The position numbers and the translations under genes were made by a program. From the NCBI GenBank assembly GCA_008921705.1, contig VFFE01007634.1, forward strand, positions 1,331,085 through 1,395,084: a stretch of 64,000 nucleotides of DNA. The letters run 5' to 3'. Position 1 is the first letter of the stretch; every line of letters begins with the position of its first letter. Below the pieces are notes generated by a model. It did not search any database. It saw nothing but the letters and a program-made list of their open reading frames with translations, and had not been told where the DNA came from. This document shows, in pieces, positions 1-16,176 of this stretch. Source of the stretch: Burhinus oedicnemus. Taxonomy: Eukaryota; Chordata; Aves; Charadriiformes; Burhinidae.

Positions 1-2396
<2,396 letters not shown>

Positions 2397-5300
2397 TCAC
2401 TGCTGTGGTCCAGTCCTGCGACCAGACTTCGATTGTAGTGGGACTCTGCATATTCAAGGCAAGCAGAGCTTGAACTGCTGCCATACTACTGTCTTGATTG
2501 TTTCAACCATAGATTAACATCTGAATGTTGCTAAAACAGTATTTAAGATACCTTTCAGGTTTATACATTTTTAAAAAACCATACAGTCATTGAGTTGACA
2601 AAATGGCTTACTAAATAGCAGCAATAAAATGGAAGGCCTTGAAACACACTTGGTTTTCACACACGTACAACTGAAGCTCAGTGCCTGTGGAAAGTATCCT
2701 GGAAGGACTGAGAGCTGCCATCCTGGGAGTATTTTCCAGATTCGGTAAATATACACAATGTTTTATTAGCTGAGTATTTTCTACAGCTTGCAGTGTAGCT
2801 CCAAATTCAATAAGAAATAAAACTATAATTTTACTGCCTAACAATGCATATTTTTTCAGTTTGCAACTTATATCTTAGAAAACGACAGTCTTCATGGTTA
2901 CTGGCTGAATTCTTCTGGACTCTTTCCCAGAACTGCCTGTTGAATACTCTGAGGACCAAATTCTGATCTGATTTAAATCCTGTAAATCCAAAGGTGCAGC
3001 CAGCCAATGTATAGTGTATATATAGTGCTTGGGCAAGCAGGAATTTCCATGTGTTTCTACTTACCTTGGCTATGCTGCCATTGCTCTGTTTATTTCTGAT
3101 CTGAGTAAACTGACAGAAACTCTCTGGTTTTCATTTCTGAATGCAACTGTCTAAGATAGAGTATTTTAGATTTCCCAAATGGGGAATGTTGAATTCTAAT
3201 ATGAAATCTCTCTTCTCTTAGAAATTGTTTTAGAATTAATTTTGATGTGAAGTTATATGAGCTTATACCAGTTGTGGATATGAACTGCTGAGAGGTGATC
3301 TGCAATGACAGTGCCTCTTCCATCACCTTTTCTCCCATGAGGTGTGTAATATATGTTGGCTACAGATGTGATTCAGTTCTCTTGAACTTTAAAATATATG
3401 CTAAGGAAATGAAAAATAGTGGGCTTTCAGAAAATCTCTGCCCACCCTTCCCCCAAAGGCAGAAAAGTCTATATTAGATTATTTTAATTGACAATTACGT
3501 ACAGTTTCACTTTCATTCCCAGGCTTGCACTTTCTGAAAAGAGGCACTGCTTAGGGGTTGTCACAGATGGTTTGTTTTGAATTTAAAAGCTTTCTATTCT
3601 TTCCAAACACAGTTCTGAGAAGCGAGTGTCTCTAGGTACTCTGCTCTTCTGTTGCATTGCTGTATGCCTGCCAAATGCCAGGAGGGGAAAGCCATTTTAT
3701 TTGCATTAAGCTTACTTCTCAATAAGTCAAATCTCTGAAGCAAAATAGTACAGTAGGTGGCACGTGGTGTCTGCTCACCTCCAGAGGCTCAGAATTTCAT
3801 AACACACACGTTAAAAAAAAGAAGGCTTCAATTATATTCAAATTACTTTGAATATTGCACATTACTGAGCCTGGAGCAACTGCAAAAGGAAAGCTTAAAT
3901 ACGTAGTTATGTTTAAGATTTTTTTTTCTTTTTTGACACTGCTGTTATTTTAAATGGTGTAGTTGTAGCAGAGAGCAGATGTAATGAGAGATGTTATTTT
4001 TTCTTTCAGTTACTGCTTGAGTAAAGTGTAGGTTTTGTCTGGTTCCTTTTTATATTAAAAAGAAAATCCAAAATGAAAAGTTAGAGATTGAAAAATCTAC
4101 TTAAATGTGTAAGTGAAATATTGTGTCTAGTCTGGGACTAAAGAGCCCTCCTGGTGCCTAGAACCATCTGATTACATAGCACTAAAAACGGTTCTGATGC
4201 AACTCTGATCTTGAGAAGGAAAATGTCCTGAGTCATTTCTTCAGTGATTCAGCCACCATGAGGCAGAGGGTGAAGGCAGGGTAAAGAGTGACTGCTGTGA
4301 ACTTGCTTTTAAATTCATCGACTATTCCCATTTCTGGGAAAATGATGAGTGTGTTTCAAAGTGTACGCATGAATGTTTAGTCTAGATAAAAGAGCCATCA
4401 GAATAATCCAGAAATAAGTGTGAAATCTTGTCCACAACCAGGTGAATGATAACACTTAATACAACTGGGTTTTCACTCTAAGCAGGTGTTTCTGCTTATG
4501 CACTCTGGTTTCCTGTGCTTGTGAGTGGGGAGTGGTGGTCCTTTGCTGTCTCCCAAGAAAGCTTTTCGTGCATCTGCGAGTCATGAATGATTTAAAAGAG
4601 AGATCAAAAAGTCAAACTGGAGAGAGCTGGTACTCTATCTCATTTCATTATGTCAGGAAATAATACTCTTTGCCTAGAAGAGCATGTCCACAGTCAGGTG
4701 TGGAAGGTTGTGTGTTATTTCTGCTTACACTCTATAACAATGTAAGAGCAACCACACTAGACCAGACTACACTTCTAACTAGCTTGGGAGTCACCAGAGA
4801 GCAGACACTCAGGGAGGAGCAAGGAACTCTATGGAGATATATAAAGCTTTCCTCCAGGACTCAACCAATGTCCATCCATTCACTGCTTCAGGACTCTCTG
4901 GGACTCTGGCATCTCTGGGAATCCAGGCTGGGATGACGGAGAGATGGGTTTTGTCCTGGGACCTGTCAGACTCATTAGTGAATGACTGGTTTCCTGCTAC
5001 TACACCTTACCTCTCAGGTAAATATATTAAGGTAAGTGCAATCCCCACAGAGCTACAAGGCTTCCAGAGGTGACTGTACCTCTAGAACAAAGTGCTTTCA
5101 ATACAAACAGGCAAAAAAACCCAAACCCAAACCTGAAGAGATTCAAAAGTATGGCTAGTGTTTGCACTCAGACTTCCTGCATCTGTCATGACCTGTGAAT
5201 GGAGCACAGGCCAGTTTTATTTAGACATTGAAGCTAGAATGGTGCACGCTGAGACACAGCTCTTGAGGAGCTCTGTATATCCTCTCCGATGTTCTCCTCT

Positions 5301-6432
5301 TTCACTTGGAGCCAGATTTTTCTTCAATTTGTATTCATATACAACTGTGGTAACTCTGCTGATCCTGTCAGAAGTGTTGTATACTGATGTAGTTAAGACA
5401 TCAGCTGTATAGGTCCAGTTCGAAAGAATGGATGCTGTGGATGTTCAGTACATCAGCAGACTTTTTCACCCACTCTAAATTATATTGCACCTGACACACA
5501 TAATTATGCTAATCATATGCATATAGCCACGGATAATGGTGTTTTCCCTGCACAGCCGATCCAGTTGGGTCAAACCTGTGTGGATAGCATTTCTCCGACT
5601 ATCTGGATCAGATCAGAGTACAAATAAAGATGCTGCAAACAAGACCATTAAAAGAGATTTTCTGGAGGGTAAAAGAGTTTATCCCAGTGAAGTTATGTGT
5701 CTGTGACCTACAGGAGACCTTGGACATGGCAAACAGCAGACAGCCTCTGGAGCTGATGGACACTACACTAAGTGCTCCTGCAGCTACAAATTTTTTGAGC
5801 TAGTGAATGCAGGGCAGGAGTTGCTCCAGATCCTGCTGGGTACTGAACACTGTTGCTCCTGCTCTACACTAAGGACCCAAAGGACTTGGTGTGCCAGCTC
5901 CTGACCAGTTTCATTTGTCATGGTCACAAACAGTCTTGTCCTCTGTCTCTCTCACTTATACAAATCCAGCGTTCTTTCTTTACACAAGAAATTAAGTATT
6001 CCCTTTTAGCTTCTTGCTTTTTCAATATTTCAAGCAATAAGTGGTTTTGATTTATTGGTCTAAGAATTTAAATTGACAGCAAGTGAAATATTGGCCACAG
6101 GAAAAATGAATCTTTGAAAATATTGCTGCAGGTAGGGGAGGGGCTGGTGGCAAATCAGCCCAGTGGAGATTAGTTTTTTGAGTAAGCACTGTAATTTTAC
6201 TTTTGTAAGCTTCTTATCTGCTCAAAGGCAAATGACATACAAAAGGGCTGATTGGTTTTTGAAGTAAAATCAGAGGTTGTTTGGGATTTTTATGTTAACC
6301 TGGTAACTGAGACTTACTGAATGAATTATAACATCGTGACTGATATTGAATACTAATAATACACTACTAAATTACTGTAAAGACAAAGTCTTAATCCTCC
6401 TTGAAATGAAAGAGTAAATGACTTGGACTAAA

Positions 6433-6464
6433 TTTTTTTTGTTTCTTTTTTTTGTTTGTTTTTT
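6433..6464. repeat. T-rich tract with interspersed G/C
   Basis: T runs of 8, 8 and 6 are broken by 'gtttc' and 'gtttg'. On the minus strand it is an A-rich tail-like sequence, but no retroelement body is recognisable next to it. Confidence 0.8.
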
Positions 6465-9165
6465 AAGTAGCGTCATGAGCCAGTCGTAGGAAAACTGTTC
6501 TAATTACAGAACTAGTCTCTTCTTTCTCTTGCTGAAGAAAAGTTTTAATGCATTAGAATCAGCTTTCTCCAAATTAAGATAAAATAATAATGCCCCTAGC
6601 AACAGCGAATTGGATTTTTGATTATCTTCAGACTGGAAGACAAACTACCATTGAATAAAACCCTCCATGGAAACAAATTTAAACAAAGCACTTTCTGAAT
6701 AAGTTATATTTGTTTCCATATTTATAGCTGTATATTTGTTTTAATAATATCTATTTTTTGTATTTATATCATATTTGTATTTATTATTTGTATCTCCGTC
6801 TCTTCACAAAAGCAGTTACAGATGAATTATTAAGATAATTTTTCCCTTTTGCATTCCTTCATCTTAGTTAGCTAGGGTAATTTTTCATTGAAATCCTGCC
6901 AGATGAGGCACCCACTATTCAGAGTTCTTGTTTCACATGTATTACCTGGGGAAAAGGACATCATGATAGATATTTTATATATGACTTTAATTTAAGAGTA
7001 AAAACACATTATAAAAATTTCATCATTAAGCCCAAACCAAACTTCATAAATCTGAGGTAATCAGTTAAAGCAAGATATGCACGGTTCAGATGTTCAGATA
7101 ACACCTCTGCTCTGCACCAAATATGATATATTATTAAGTCTGGGTAGCTCCTAATTAGAAATTTAAAGAAAGGTCTTTTTCCAGTTTTCCCCTGTAGCAT
7201 TAAAGGGAGGAGGTAGCCTTTTTAGTGACATGAAGTCCCTAGTGACTGTAGATTTTCCCAGTGTAGGTGTAGATGTCCCAGAACAGTGCAAAGCAGGGAA
7301 GTGTAACAGTGCATTGGTTCCTAACTGCAGTCAAAACAAGGAATGCCAAGGGCTTGGGAAGAACTGGCCTTGTGTCTCGCTGCCTTGCAGGTTCCCTCTG
7401 CGAGCCCTTCTCAATACCTGTTGCAGACCTGCTCAGTGTTGGCCTGGATTAGCAAAGCTTTGAGGAACCTTTCAAACACAGACAGATTCCAACAGGAAAA
7501 ACTTGCATAATCCAGTTCAGCTTGTCCAAGAGAGAGCAGGTAGGTAACGGTTTGACCTTCATTAACTTATCAGACTGGTGTCCTTAAGAGAACTCCTGTG
7601 GCTGTGCCTGGACTGCCTAACGCAATCTCCTGGAGATGTCTGAACTAGGTCCAAAGAAACCACCTCACCCAGACACAGGGTTGGTTGTGGCACCAAGGTG
7701 TTGCCCCTTTTGTGAAAGCAGAATTTATTATCTCTGGCAAAGCATGAGGCTGGTCTAGTTAGGCTAGTCTGGCTTCCTGAACCCAAGCTGGCACCCCTGT
7801 GTGGTGCTGTGTGAATATACGGGCTTCTCTGGGAAGGCTCAGCTCCACTTACAATGTTTCACTGGTGCTGCGATCTTGAGTGGTCGGATGGGTTTTGAAT
7901 TACCCATTACCACTAACCCTGTCCATCAATAAGAATTTCCTTTGTGTAGGAAAGATTGTTCAAAATTAGATTTTAAACTTCACAAAGGAGTGCAAATGCC
8001 AGAGCCCTTATCCCAAACCAGAGTCTGACGTTTCCAGGGATCTCCAGATCTCCTAGAATCTTTTTCTCACAACAAAATTTCCAGAAGCAGTTCACTGCCA
8101 ATGCCATAGCAATCTCCTAGGAAACTATGCCAGTAAGCTGTGGATTCCAAAAGTTGGGGGACCCTTTATGGAAGGTACAGCAAAGCTGAAAACTGGGACC
8201 TTTACTGAAGGACAAGCTTTTGAATGAAGACCTGCTTTCTCCTGGAAAACCGATGTGAAGCATCATATTACCACAAATGATTCTGCTTGGCTTTCATATA
8301 AAGGAAACAAATTTTTACCAGCAAGATACTTAGTGACTTACTCTGTTTTTACACTATGTATAGTTCTACATGACTCCTAATTTGAAGGATTCCGCTTGCT
8401 ACATTACTAAACAGAGGATATCAATGCTGCAGCTGTATTTGCATAACAAAGATGCCCAGTGAAAGTGATGAGCTTACTCAGACAAGACTGGTTTCTGCGG
8501 AGCTCTGAAGGCTTGCACAAAATAAGAATGCAAAGAAACTGCCTCTGGAAAGAGAACAATGGAAAATGTTGTTAGGATCTCTCTAGGAAATATGAGGTGA
8601 AATGGTCAGGGCAGCACACTCACAAGACTAGGTAAGGCACAGCAAACACAGCTGCAGGTGAGGCAGGGTGAAACGGGGATGTGGCTGCCCAGCTGCACTG
8701 CCCTCTCACCCTTCCAATGTGAGCACTGCTCCGGGAGTTTTCCAGCTCTTCCGCTTGTCCTCAAAGCTTTTGGGGGCAGAGAAAACTCTTCTGTACTCTC
8801 TGCATGACACAGTGTAGAGAAGTCACCAGGTACCTAAGTGCTGATAATATAACATTTACTAAGATTAATGTTCCATGTAACTTGGATCCTATATCCAACT
8901 GCCTTGTAATTTGTACAAGCAGAGTTTATATACAAAGGGATTTATATTTTGCTGGGATAGAAAATCAGCATTTTATGCTTCCTTTATAAAGCAAAACGTA
9001 CTGCAAAAGTATAGCACACAGCCTTATTACACTTATTTACCTGAAAGGAGCAAAAAACTGAACAGGAAAAAAAAGATCAATTGGTGGTATGTAACTTATG
9101 ACAAGCAATATGTATCAGGTATCATAGAAACTGAAGAAAAATATATGTTCAAAACTGTGGTATAG

Positions 9166-9222
9166 GTATGGTGGAATATAATATAGGTATAATATAATCT
9201 GATATAGGTAATAGTATAGTAT
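9166..9222. repeat. Cryptic AT-rich repeat of 'atatagg' words
   Basis: The words 'tataggta' and 'aatataat' recur with irregular spacing. It is a decayed low-complexity tract without a fixed period. Confidence 0.6.
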
Positions 9223-10158
9223 GGATGCCAAAAATAGCAACTTTGTTTATTCATACATCAAATCATTACAAGCCAGCCTGTGGTGAAAAGGTGCGCTGAA
9301 AACTATTATACCCACTGTGACTGAGAATAGCAAATACTTATCTTTGAATTACATATTTTATAAAATGAGATGTTCAACCTAATCAAAGTAATATCAAGTT
9401 TGTGTGTTCTGCCAGCCAAGGACAAACCTCAGGAGACAAACCCCCAAGATTTATGAACTTCATAAACACATGTACACAAGTGTTATGAAGGAATGTTGGA
9501 AATGTTCCTTCATAATGTCTGTTTTGCTTACACTTCTATAGATTTCTTTAGTCCTTTTGGAAAATGGAAAAGCATTGGTTATTGGGATTTGCAATTTATG
9601 CTTGCAAAATATTTAATAGAAGTCTATTGTTGCAAAGAAATGGAAATATATCTATTTCCAAACTCAGAAAGACAAGAGTCATTTCTTCAAATACTGTTAA
9701 GAACAAAGGATGATTATTTCCTTTATTTCTTTATAAATATCTAAAAATATCTTTCAAGATCATGTAAAAAAACTTTTGAGAACAGGAAAACTCTTCTACA
9801 AAGAATTAAGTTGTTTATGCTTATTTGAAATCCCTTCTCAAATTCTACTTAGCTCCAATGTGACCAAAGGGGACAGATAAGAAAAATGATTAAATAAAAA
9901 ATGGCCTGAAATGAAGTTGAAAGATGCCAAGAATTTCTGTCTCAACAAAGGTAGTAAGAGACATGTTACAGATTTATTAGCATAGTATATATTCACATAA
10001 CCAACACCAATTAATATTAGCTCCCAACCAGCTAAGGCTTGTCAATTACAGACAGTTTAGTATTCATCCACTAATGGAGGAAAAGTCTTTTTCTCCCTCC
10101 AGGAGGCTGAGGAGATAAGGCCACAAATCCTCTCTGATCTGAAAAATAACTGCTCATC

Positions 10159-10190
10159 ATTGCCATGTGCATTGCCATGTGCATTGCCAC
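10159..10190. repeat. 12-bp tandem repeat, 2.7 copies
   Basis: The unit 'attgccatgtgc' occurs at 10159-10170 and 10171-10182, with a partial third copy to 10190. The copies are identical, so the expansion is probably recent replication slippage. Confidence 0.9.
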
Positions 10191-10848
10191 ACCGTTTGTC
10201 TCAGCTCATCATGGGCTACGCAACCATGCAACAGGCAGGCAGCAAAGAACGGCAATGAACTACACGTATAAAAGCAAAATGCAAAACAAATAACTGCTGT
10301 TTCTTGTTTTACTATGCACTTTGCTTTCACCTCATTAAATAAACCTCATTAATGTATTTTTACATGTATAAACTACAGGTTATTGATCAATGCTGTTTTG
10401 AACTGTTCAAGTTCATTGTGAGTCATGATCATTTGAGATGGTTTGCCTTAGAGCAGCTTCTCTTTTACTCCTTCATCTGGCTCTAATCATCTAATGCTTT
10501 GCTGCCTCAAAAGGAAGCTGTATTGTTTCTTCCTCTGATTTTGCACACGCTAGCAGAGGCTGAGGTCATCCGAGATGTGGGTTATGGTAATAACTATGGA
10601 TATTTTCCTTATCCTTTATCACAGTGTCTTCTCTGGCATGGTAGAGAAACCATGTGATTAAATGTTGGTGATCATCTACTAAATTAGAAAGAGTTCTTAC
10701 TGGTTAGACCACTTTGCATTCCTCTAAACTATGGGTGAAGAGCTTACAGCCAAGGTTTGCATATAGCCAACAGTCACATGAGATACACATCTTTTACACT
10801 GTGAATGAGTAGTGTTTGCTGAACATTAAGACAGATGTGTAGCATAAT

Positions 10849-11245
10849 TTTGGATGGAAGGGCTTTCTGGAGGTCAACAAGTCCAACCTCCTGCTTGAAT
10901 CAGGGCTAATTTCAAACTTAGGTCAGGTTGCCCAGGACCTTGGTCCAGGGCAGTTTTGAAAATCTTCAAGGATGGAAATTCCACAGCCTCTCCAAGAGGC
11001 ATGTTCCAGCCACTCATTCAGTTCTGAAGAGACTTTTTGCTTACATCCAATTAGGATTTCTCTTGCTGCACCACGTCGCTCTTCTCACTCATCTTTTCAG
11101 TGTACAACTCTTTTAAAAAGACATGTAAGTCTGTAGATCTTGCCATCTTTATGTCATCACCACCACACCCTTGGGTAGCGGAAGACTGCAGTTAGTTCCC
11201 TTCCTCAGATCAGCAGCGTCGTGTCCCAGCTCTGCTCTCTAACCC
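10849..11245 (-). mobile_element. CR1 LINE fragment, antisense to window, 3'-terminal part
   Basis: Read on the plus strand this is the reverse complement of a CR1 3' end: a block like 'tggaggtcaacaagtccaac', then the segment on gathering a lost lead ('caggttgcccaggaccttg'), then 'aaggatggaaattccacag'. The match to remembered CR1 consensus continues weakly through 'gggtagcggaagactgcagt' near 11173. The terminal octamer repeats expected at the low-coordinate end are gone, and the copy is diverged and 5'-truncated, as most avian CR1 copies are. It carries no usable reading frame. It is in the same orientation as STK32B. The outer limits are approximate. Confidence 0.82.
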
Positions 11246-12499
11246 AGCAGCAATGATACTTCTCCAAATCTTGAAGACAAAGGTTGGTTGAACTTATTCC
11301 AAGAAAGACCACTGCAGGAGGTAACTTTTGGGATGAGTGACCCTTTACAAACGTTTGTTTGAGGCCTAGAAAATTTCAGACAAATAGGATGGATTTTTGG
11401 TGCACTGTGAATGACTGAAAGTAGAAAAACTACCAGCCAGGTAGCGGTGCTAGCCACACTGCTAGCAATTACTGTGGCTCTGACAACATTTTTATTCCCA
11501 TATATCAAGTGCTCCATTTTTCCAAGTGGTCTATCTCTAAAAGCCCTTTCTGATAATTTATTTTTCAGGAGAAAATTAGTTACTTTTCTGGCTCATTTGC
11601 TCGTATACTTGTAGACTTAATGGCACAGTCTAATGATAAAGTCTGTGTTTTCTCAAATATTATTAGACCAGTGATAAAGTAAGACTTGCAAATGAGCGCA
11701 AAATAGGCTCGTGTCTCAGTTTATTTGTTTAGGTTTTTTAGCAGACTTGGATGCAATATTGTCAAAGCTCAATTTAATTGTTCTGGTAACACAAAAAGCA
11801 TGGCAGCTTTCACCAAGTTTTACTCTCTGAGTCCAAAATCAGCTTCTTTCTTTATCAATTTTTTTTTCAACTGTTTTAACTTTCAGATATATTTGGTTGA
11901 GAGGATTAAAGAAAGGTCTCCACTATCTCCTGTTCTATGTATAGCCTTTTTTACAGTAGGTACATCACAATTACACATGAGAGCTCTATTCTGGTTGAGT
12001 GAATAAGAGCATATATAGAAGGATTTGCTGATATTCCCAGCTGAATGCAGTCTCTAAAATCCATTCAGCTGTGTTGGAGATGTGCTGTGACTGGCTATAC
12101 TCGTACTTAGCAAATGTCCGCCAAGTTGTTCATTATAATTTTGTGTTATTATCACTGCCAACTTATATCACTTCATATGCACGTGGCACTACAGCAGTAG
12201 CAATTATTTGTATCGTGCCAACTAGTCTCTCTTTTCCCTTGCTTGTCTCAAACACATCCAATTAAAGCAATCAACAGACAGCATATGTGAAGAACTCAGG
12301 GAAACTGCTCACACAAACAAGTGTCTTACTACCAGGAAACAGCTCGCCAAGAAAAGTAGGTTCTTGGGAAATAAGTGGACAAAGAAAAAGTTCATTGGGA
12401 ATAGTGGACTGAAAACATGGACCGAATTTGGGATGCAAGTCCAGAGCTCAGTCTTCAACTTGTAAAGCTTGGTATATTTGTAACTTATGGTCTATCCTG

Positions 12500-14011
12500 A
12501 TGAGTAGAAAATCAAACAAAGGCAGTAGGAAGCCAGCATGGATGAGCAAGGAGATCCTAACTGAACTCAACCAGAAAAAAGAAGTGTACAAGAGGCAGAA
12601 GTGGGGGCAGGTCACTCAGGAGGAACACAGATTTGCTGTCTGATCTTGCAGGGATAGGGTTGGGAAAGCGAAGGCTGACCTGGAGTTGAGTCTGGCAAGG
12701 GATGCAAAGGGCTACAAGAAAGGATTCTACAAGTCAGCAAAAGGAAGAGTAGGGAAAATGAGTCCATTGCTGAATGGGGCAGGGAAGCTGGTGACAGATG
12801 ACATGGAAAAGGCTGAGTTGCTGAATGTCTTCTTCATCTCAATCTTCACTGGTAAGAGCAGACTTTAGGAATCCCAGGCCCCAGAAGGAAAATGTGGAGC
12901 AAGAAAGACCCTAGGTGAAGGAGGACAAGACTATGGAGCACTTAAACAAACTGGACATATGTAAATGCATGTGGCCTTATGGATTGCACCCATGAAAGCC
13001 AAGGGAGCTGGCTGATTTCATTTCAAGGCTGCTGTCAAATATCTTTGGAAGGTAATAGAAATTGGGAGAGGTGGCTGAAGACTGGAGAAAAGCCAGTTTC
13101 ATTCCTATCCTCAAGAAGGGCAAGAAGGAAGATTTGGGGAACTACAGGCTGGTCAGCCTCACCTCAATCCCTCAGAAGGTGATGAAGCAACTAAACCTGG
13201 AAATCACTTCCAATACATGAAGGACAAGAATGTAATCAGGAGCAGTCAGCACAGATTTATGAAGGGGAATCTCCTGAAGTTCAACGAGGTGGAAAGAGCA
13301 CCTGAGGAAGAAGAACCCCATGGACCAGTACATACTGGGGCTGACAGACTGGAAAGCAACTTTGCAGAAAAGGATCTTGGGTTCCTGTTGAACACCAAGT
13401 TGCCCATAAGCCAGCACAGTGCCCTTGTAGCAAACTAGTCCAACAGCATCCTGAGCTGCGTTAGGCGGAGTACTGCCAGCAGGTCAGGTGAGGTGATACT
13501 TCCTCTTTCCAGCACTGGTGAGGCCACATCTGCAGTACTGCATCCAGTTCTGGACTTCCCAGTACAAGGAAGAGTCCAGTGTAGGGCCACAAAGATGATT
13601 AAAGGACTGGAGCATTTTTCATAGGAGAAAAGGCTGGAAGAGCTGGGACTGTTCAGCCTAGAGAAGAGAAAGCTCAGGGGGGATCTCATCAATGTGTATA
13701 AATATCTGACAGGCAGGAATGAAGAAAAGGGAGACAGGTCTTCTCTGTAGTGCCCAGTGACAGGGCAAGAGGCAATGGGCACAAATTAAAACACGAATTC
13801 CATCTGAACACAAGGAAATACTTCTTCACTGTGAGGGTTGTCAAACATTGGAACAGGTTTCCCAGAGAAGGTGTGGAGTCTTCATTTGGGGAGATACTAA
13901 AATCCCAACTGGGCAACCTGCCTTCAGTGATTCTGCTTGAGCTGGGGGTTTGGATTAGATGAACTCAAGAGGTCACTTTGAAATTAAACAAATCTGTGAT
14001 TCTGTGATTTT
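12500..14011 (+). mobile_element. CR1 LINE, degraded copy with part of ORF2 and 3' end
   Basis: This is a long but dead copy of the CR1 non-LTR retrotransposon. Frames broken by shifts and stops encode remnants of the ORF2 polyprotein: the linker region with K-P-A-W-M-S-K-E-I-L near 12530, the block with L-L-N-G-A-G-K-L-V-T-D-D near 12765, the first reverse-transcriptase blocks with K-K-G-K-K-E-D-L-G-N-Y-R near 13115, and the C-terminal part (A-E-K-D-L-G-F-L near 13365, K-M-I-K-G-L-E-H near 13592, [11 protein letters not shown] near 13675). Between about 13265 and 13290 the copy jumps from an early RT block to a post-RT block, so the catalytic YxDD region is missing. It ends with the typical 3' terminus, where the octamer 'attctgtg' follows a similar unit at 13992-14008. 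It lies opposite to the host gene. The 5' limit is uncertain and may be about 80 bases further left. Confidence 0.9.
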
Positions 14012-16176
14012 TTCATTGCTGTAATGACAGCAGCTAACTGATTGGCTTTCTAAACTGGGGCTGCATACAACAAAAGGAGTGTTGAAGAAAAGACTTTGAG
14101 CAGAAATTTGTCTCATGGAGAATTCCCTGTTTCCCTTCCCTCTTTCTCACAGCCTCATTATTTGAGGTTCACAATACTTCATTTAGTGGAATATTTTAAA
14201 AAAAAAATAGTTACTGACATTTCTAAATAGAGATAAGCACTAATTACTAAACAAGGATTTCAACCAGACCAAATAACGCAAACTTTCATAGTATTTAGCA
14301 ACAAGCTTTTGTGAAGCAAGAGCAGCTGTTGGAAAAAGGCTGTTGCAAGTCTGGACTCATACTATGGTGGAACCCAAATTTCAACGGTCAAACTTGTTAT
14401 AGATTACAACAAATTATATCCAAACCCTATCTATTTTTAACTTCAAACACTGTTCTGTTTTAGAGCCAATTTTATAAAGTCCTTTTTCAGGTTTATGAAG
14501 CAAAGAAACATCAAAGTTGCAGCACTCACCATTAAGCTCCAGTCATAACAAAAATTAACCGTCAGCACATGAAAAACTTCACTGAGTGAAAAACAAACAA
14601 ACACATTTTGGAGTTAAGAATAGGCATAAGTCTTTGCTGTATGCAACCTTAGACACTGCAGTGATTGTGTATGTGCATCTGTGTGCATGAGGCACTCTGC
14701 ATGGGTAGAGAGACTTAAAATAGTGCTTTTCTTTTTTATTTATTTAGGCATTAACTGGGTTTTCCTCTGAGCTACACAGAAACCTTCATTTTTTACATGC
14801 TTACCTTGCACATGTACACCTTCTGTAGCTAGTGGTCTCACTGGAATTGGACAGATTTTCCTCTGCCTGATTTTGCTGTAGACTAAAACCTCTCTGCTAC
14901 TGAAATGAATGGTTCATCTTCTTTTGTTTTATTAGAAATACCCAAATACTTTTCAGCCAGTTTGCTGCAGAATGTCCTCCACTCTGACACTGTCCCTGGT
15001 AAATAAAAGCAGCTACTCAAAAGGTTTCACCCAAGCAACTCCTCCTATTTTCTGTGAAGAAATTAGTTAATTTAAAATGGTGGTGCTGAAGCATAATGTT
15101 TTCAATCACGTGTAGATGCCCACTAACATTTTCAGTGAAACCAAGGATTCGTCTTAGTATGATGTACACCATTTTTTAATTGTGAACATTTCTAAAATAA
15201 ATTGAACAAGTTGGACTGAAACACTGCTCACTCTGTTGAGTCTTTACCAGCTGATTTCAGGCTTACCTTCTTAATTGGTATACAAGTTATTTTCCTGGCT
15301 CAAAAGATGGAGCAAAAATCTGAATAGTTATGTGAAGAATGTAGTGCAGAGCAAATCAAGCTTATTGTCTCTGTCATTTTAACTGAGGACAGATAGCTGT
15401 TTTCAGTTTGAACTTTTTTCCCCACAAAAATTTCATTACAATCAATTCTTCTGGAAGGAATATAAGATAGCAGTGTGGTCTAAGTGATTGCCCAAGCAGT
15501 ATAAGCATACATGAAACAACCTTTTCTTTCTACTGTTGTTTCCCATCCATACACCAAATCTAAGAGAAGCCTCGAAAAACATAGAAATAAAGAGGTTTTG
15601 GTTTGCTTTCTAGAATCCAACTGGATGAAAACTCAACAGCTTACTAGAATTGAGCTTCTTAGGCCTAGTTCTGCCCTGGTTACCTTCAGGCATGTTATTA
15701 ACATAGTTTGGGTTAGAAGAGTAGTTTCTCTCTGATGGCTGTGTAGTAAGCAGACAGTCGTGATCATAGGTGTGCTGACTGCTCTCTGGAGACTCCGTAT
15801 TTTCCCCATTGATTACAGAGGTAGCCCAAGGGCACGAGGCTGATGTCTGAAGTCAGCTGAGAAGAATTCAAGTCCTCTAGAGCTTGTCTCTTCTGTTTTG
15901 GAAAGTCCCTACTCTGATCAGAGCATCACATTTGCATGTACATTTTGACTGCTACAGAAGGGTTGATAAATATGACTGACAGCGAGCATTTTCTGTTCAA
16001 TTAGCAAAGGCAAAAATAAGATAACATTTCTGACTTATGCTGGTCTTACAAGTGCTGAGTTCCTTCCTTTAACTGTGGTGCATATCTTGCTTCTGATCCA
16101 GGAAAACAGGCCTTCATCTATTCACATTAAAAAGAGAGGAAAGGTATTAAGTTGCAAATGCAATATATTATAATGC

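Noticed and set aside
5557..5612. Inverted words 'gatccag' and 'ctggatc' suggesting a hairpin
   Set aside because: The arms are 7 bases with about 40 bases between them and only one additional 5-base pair inside, which is within chance.
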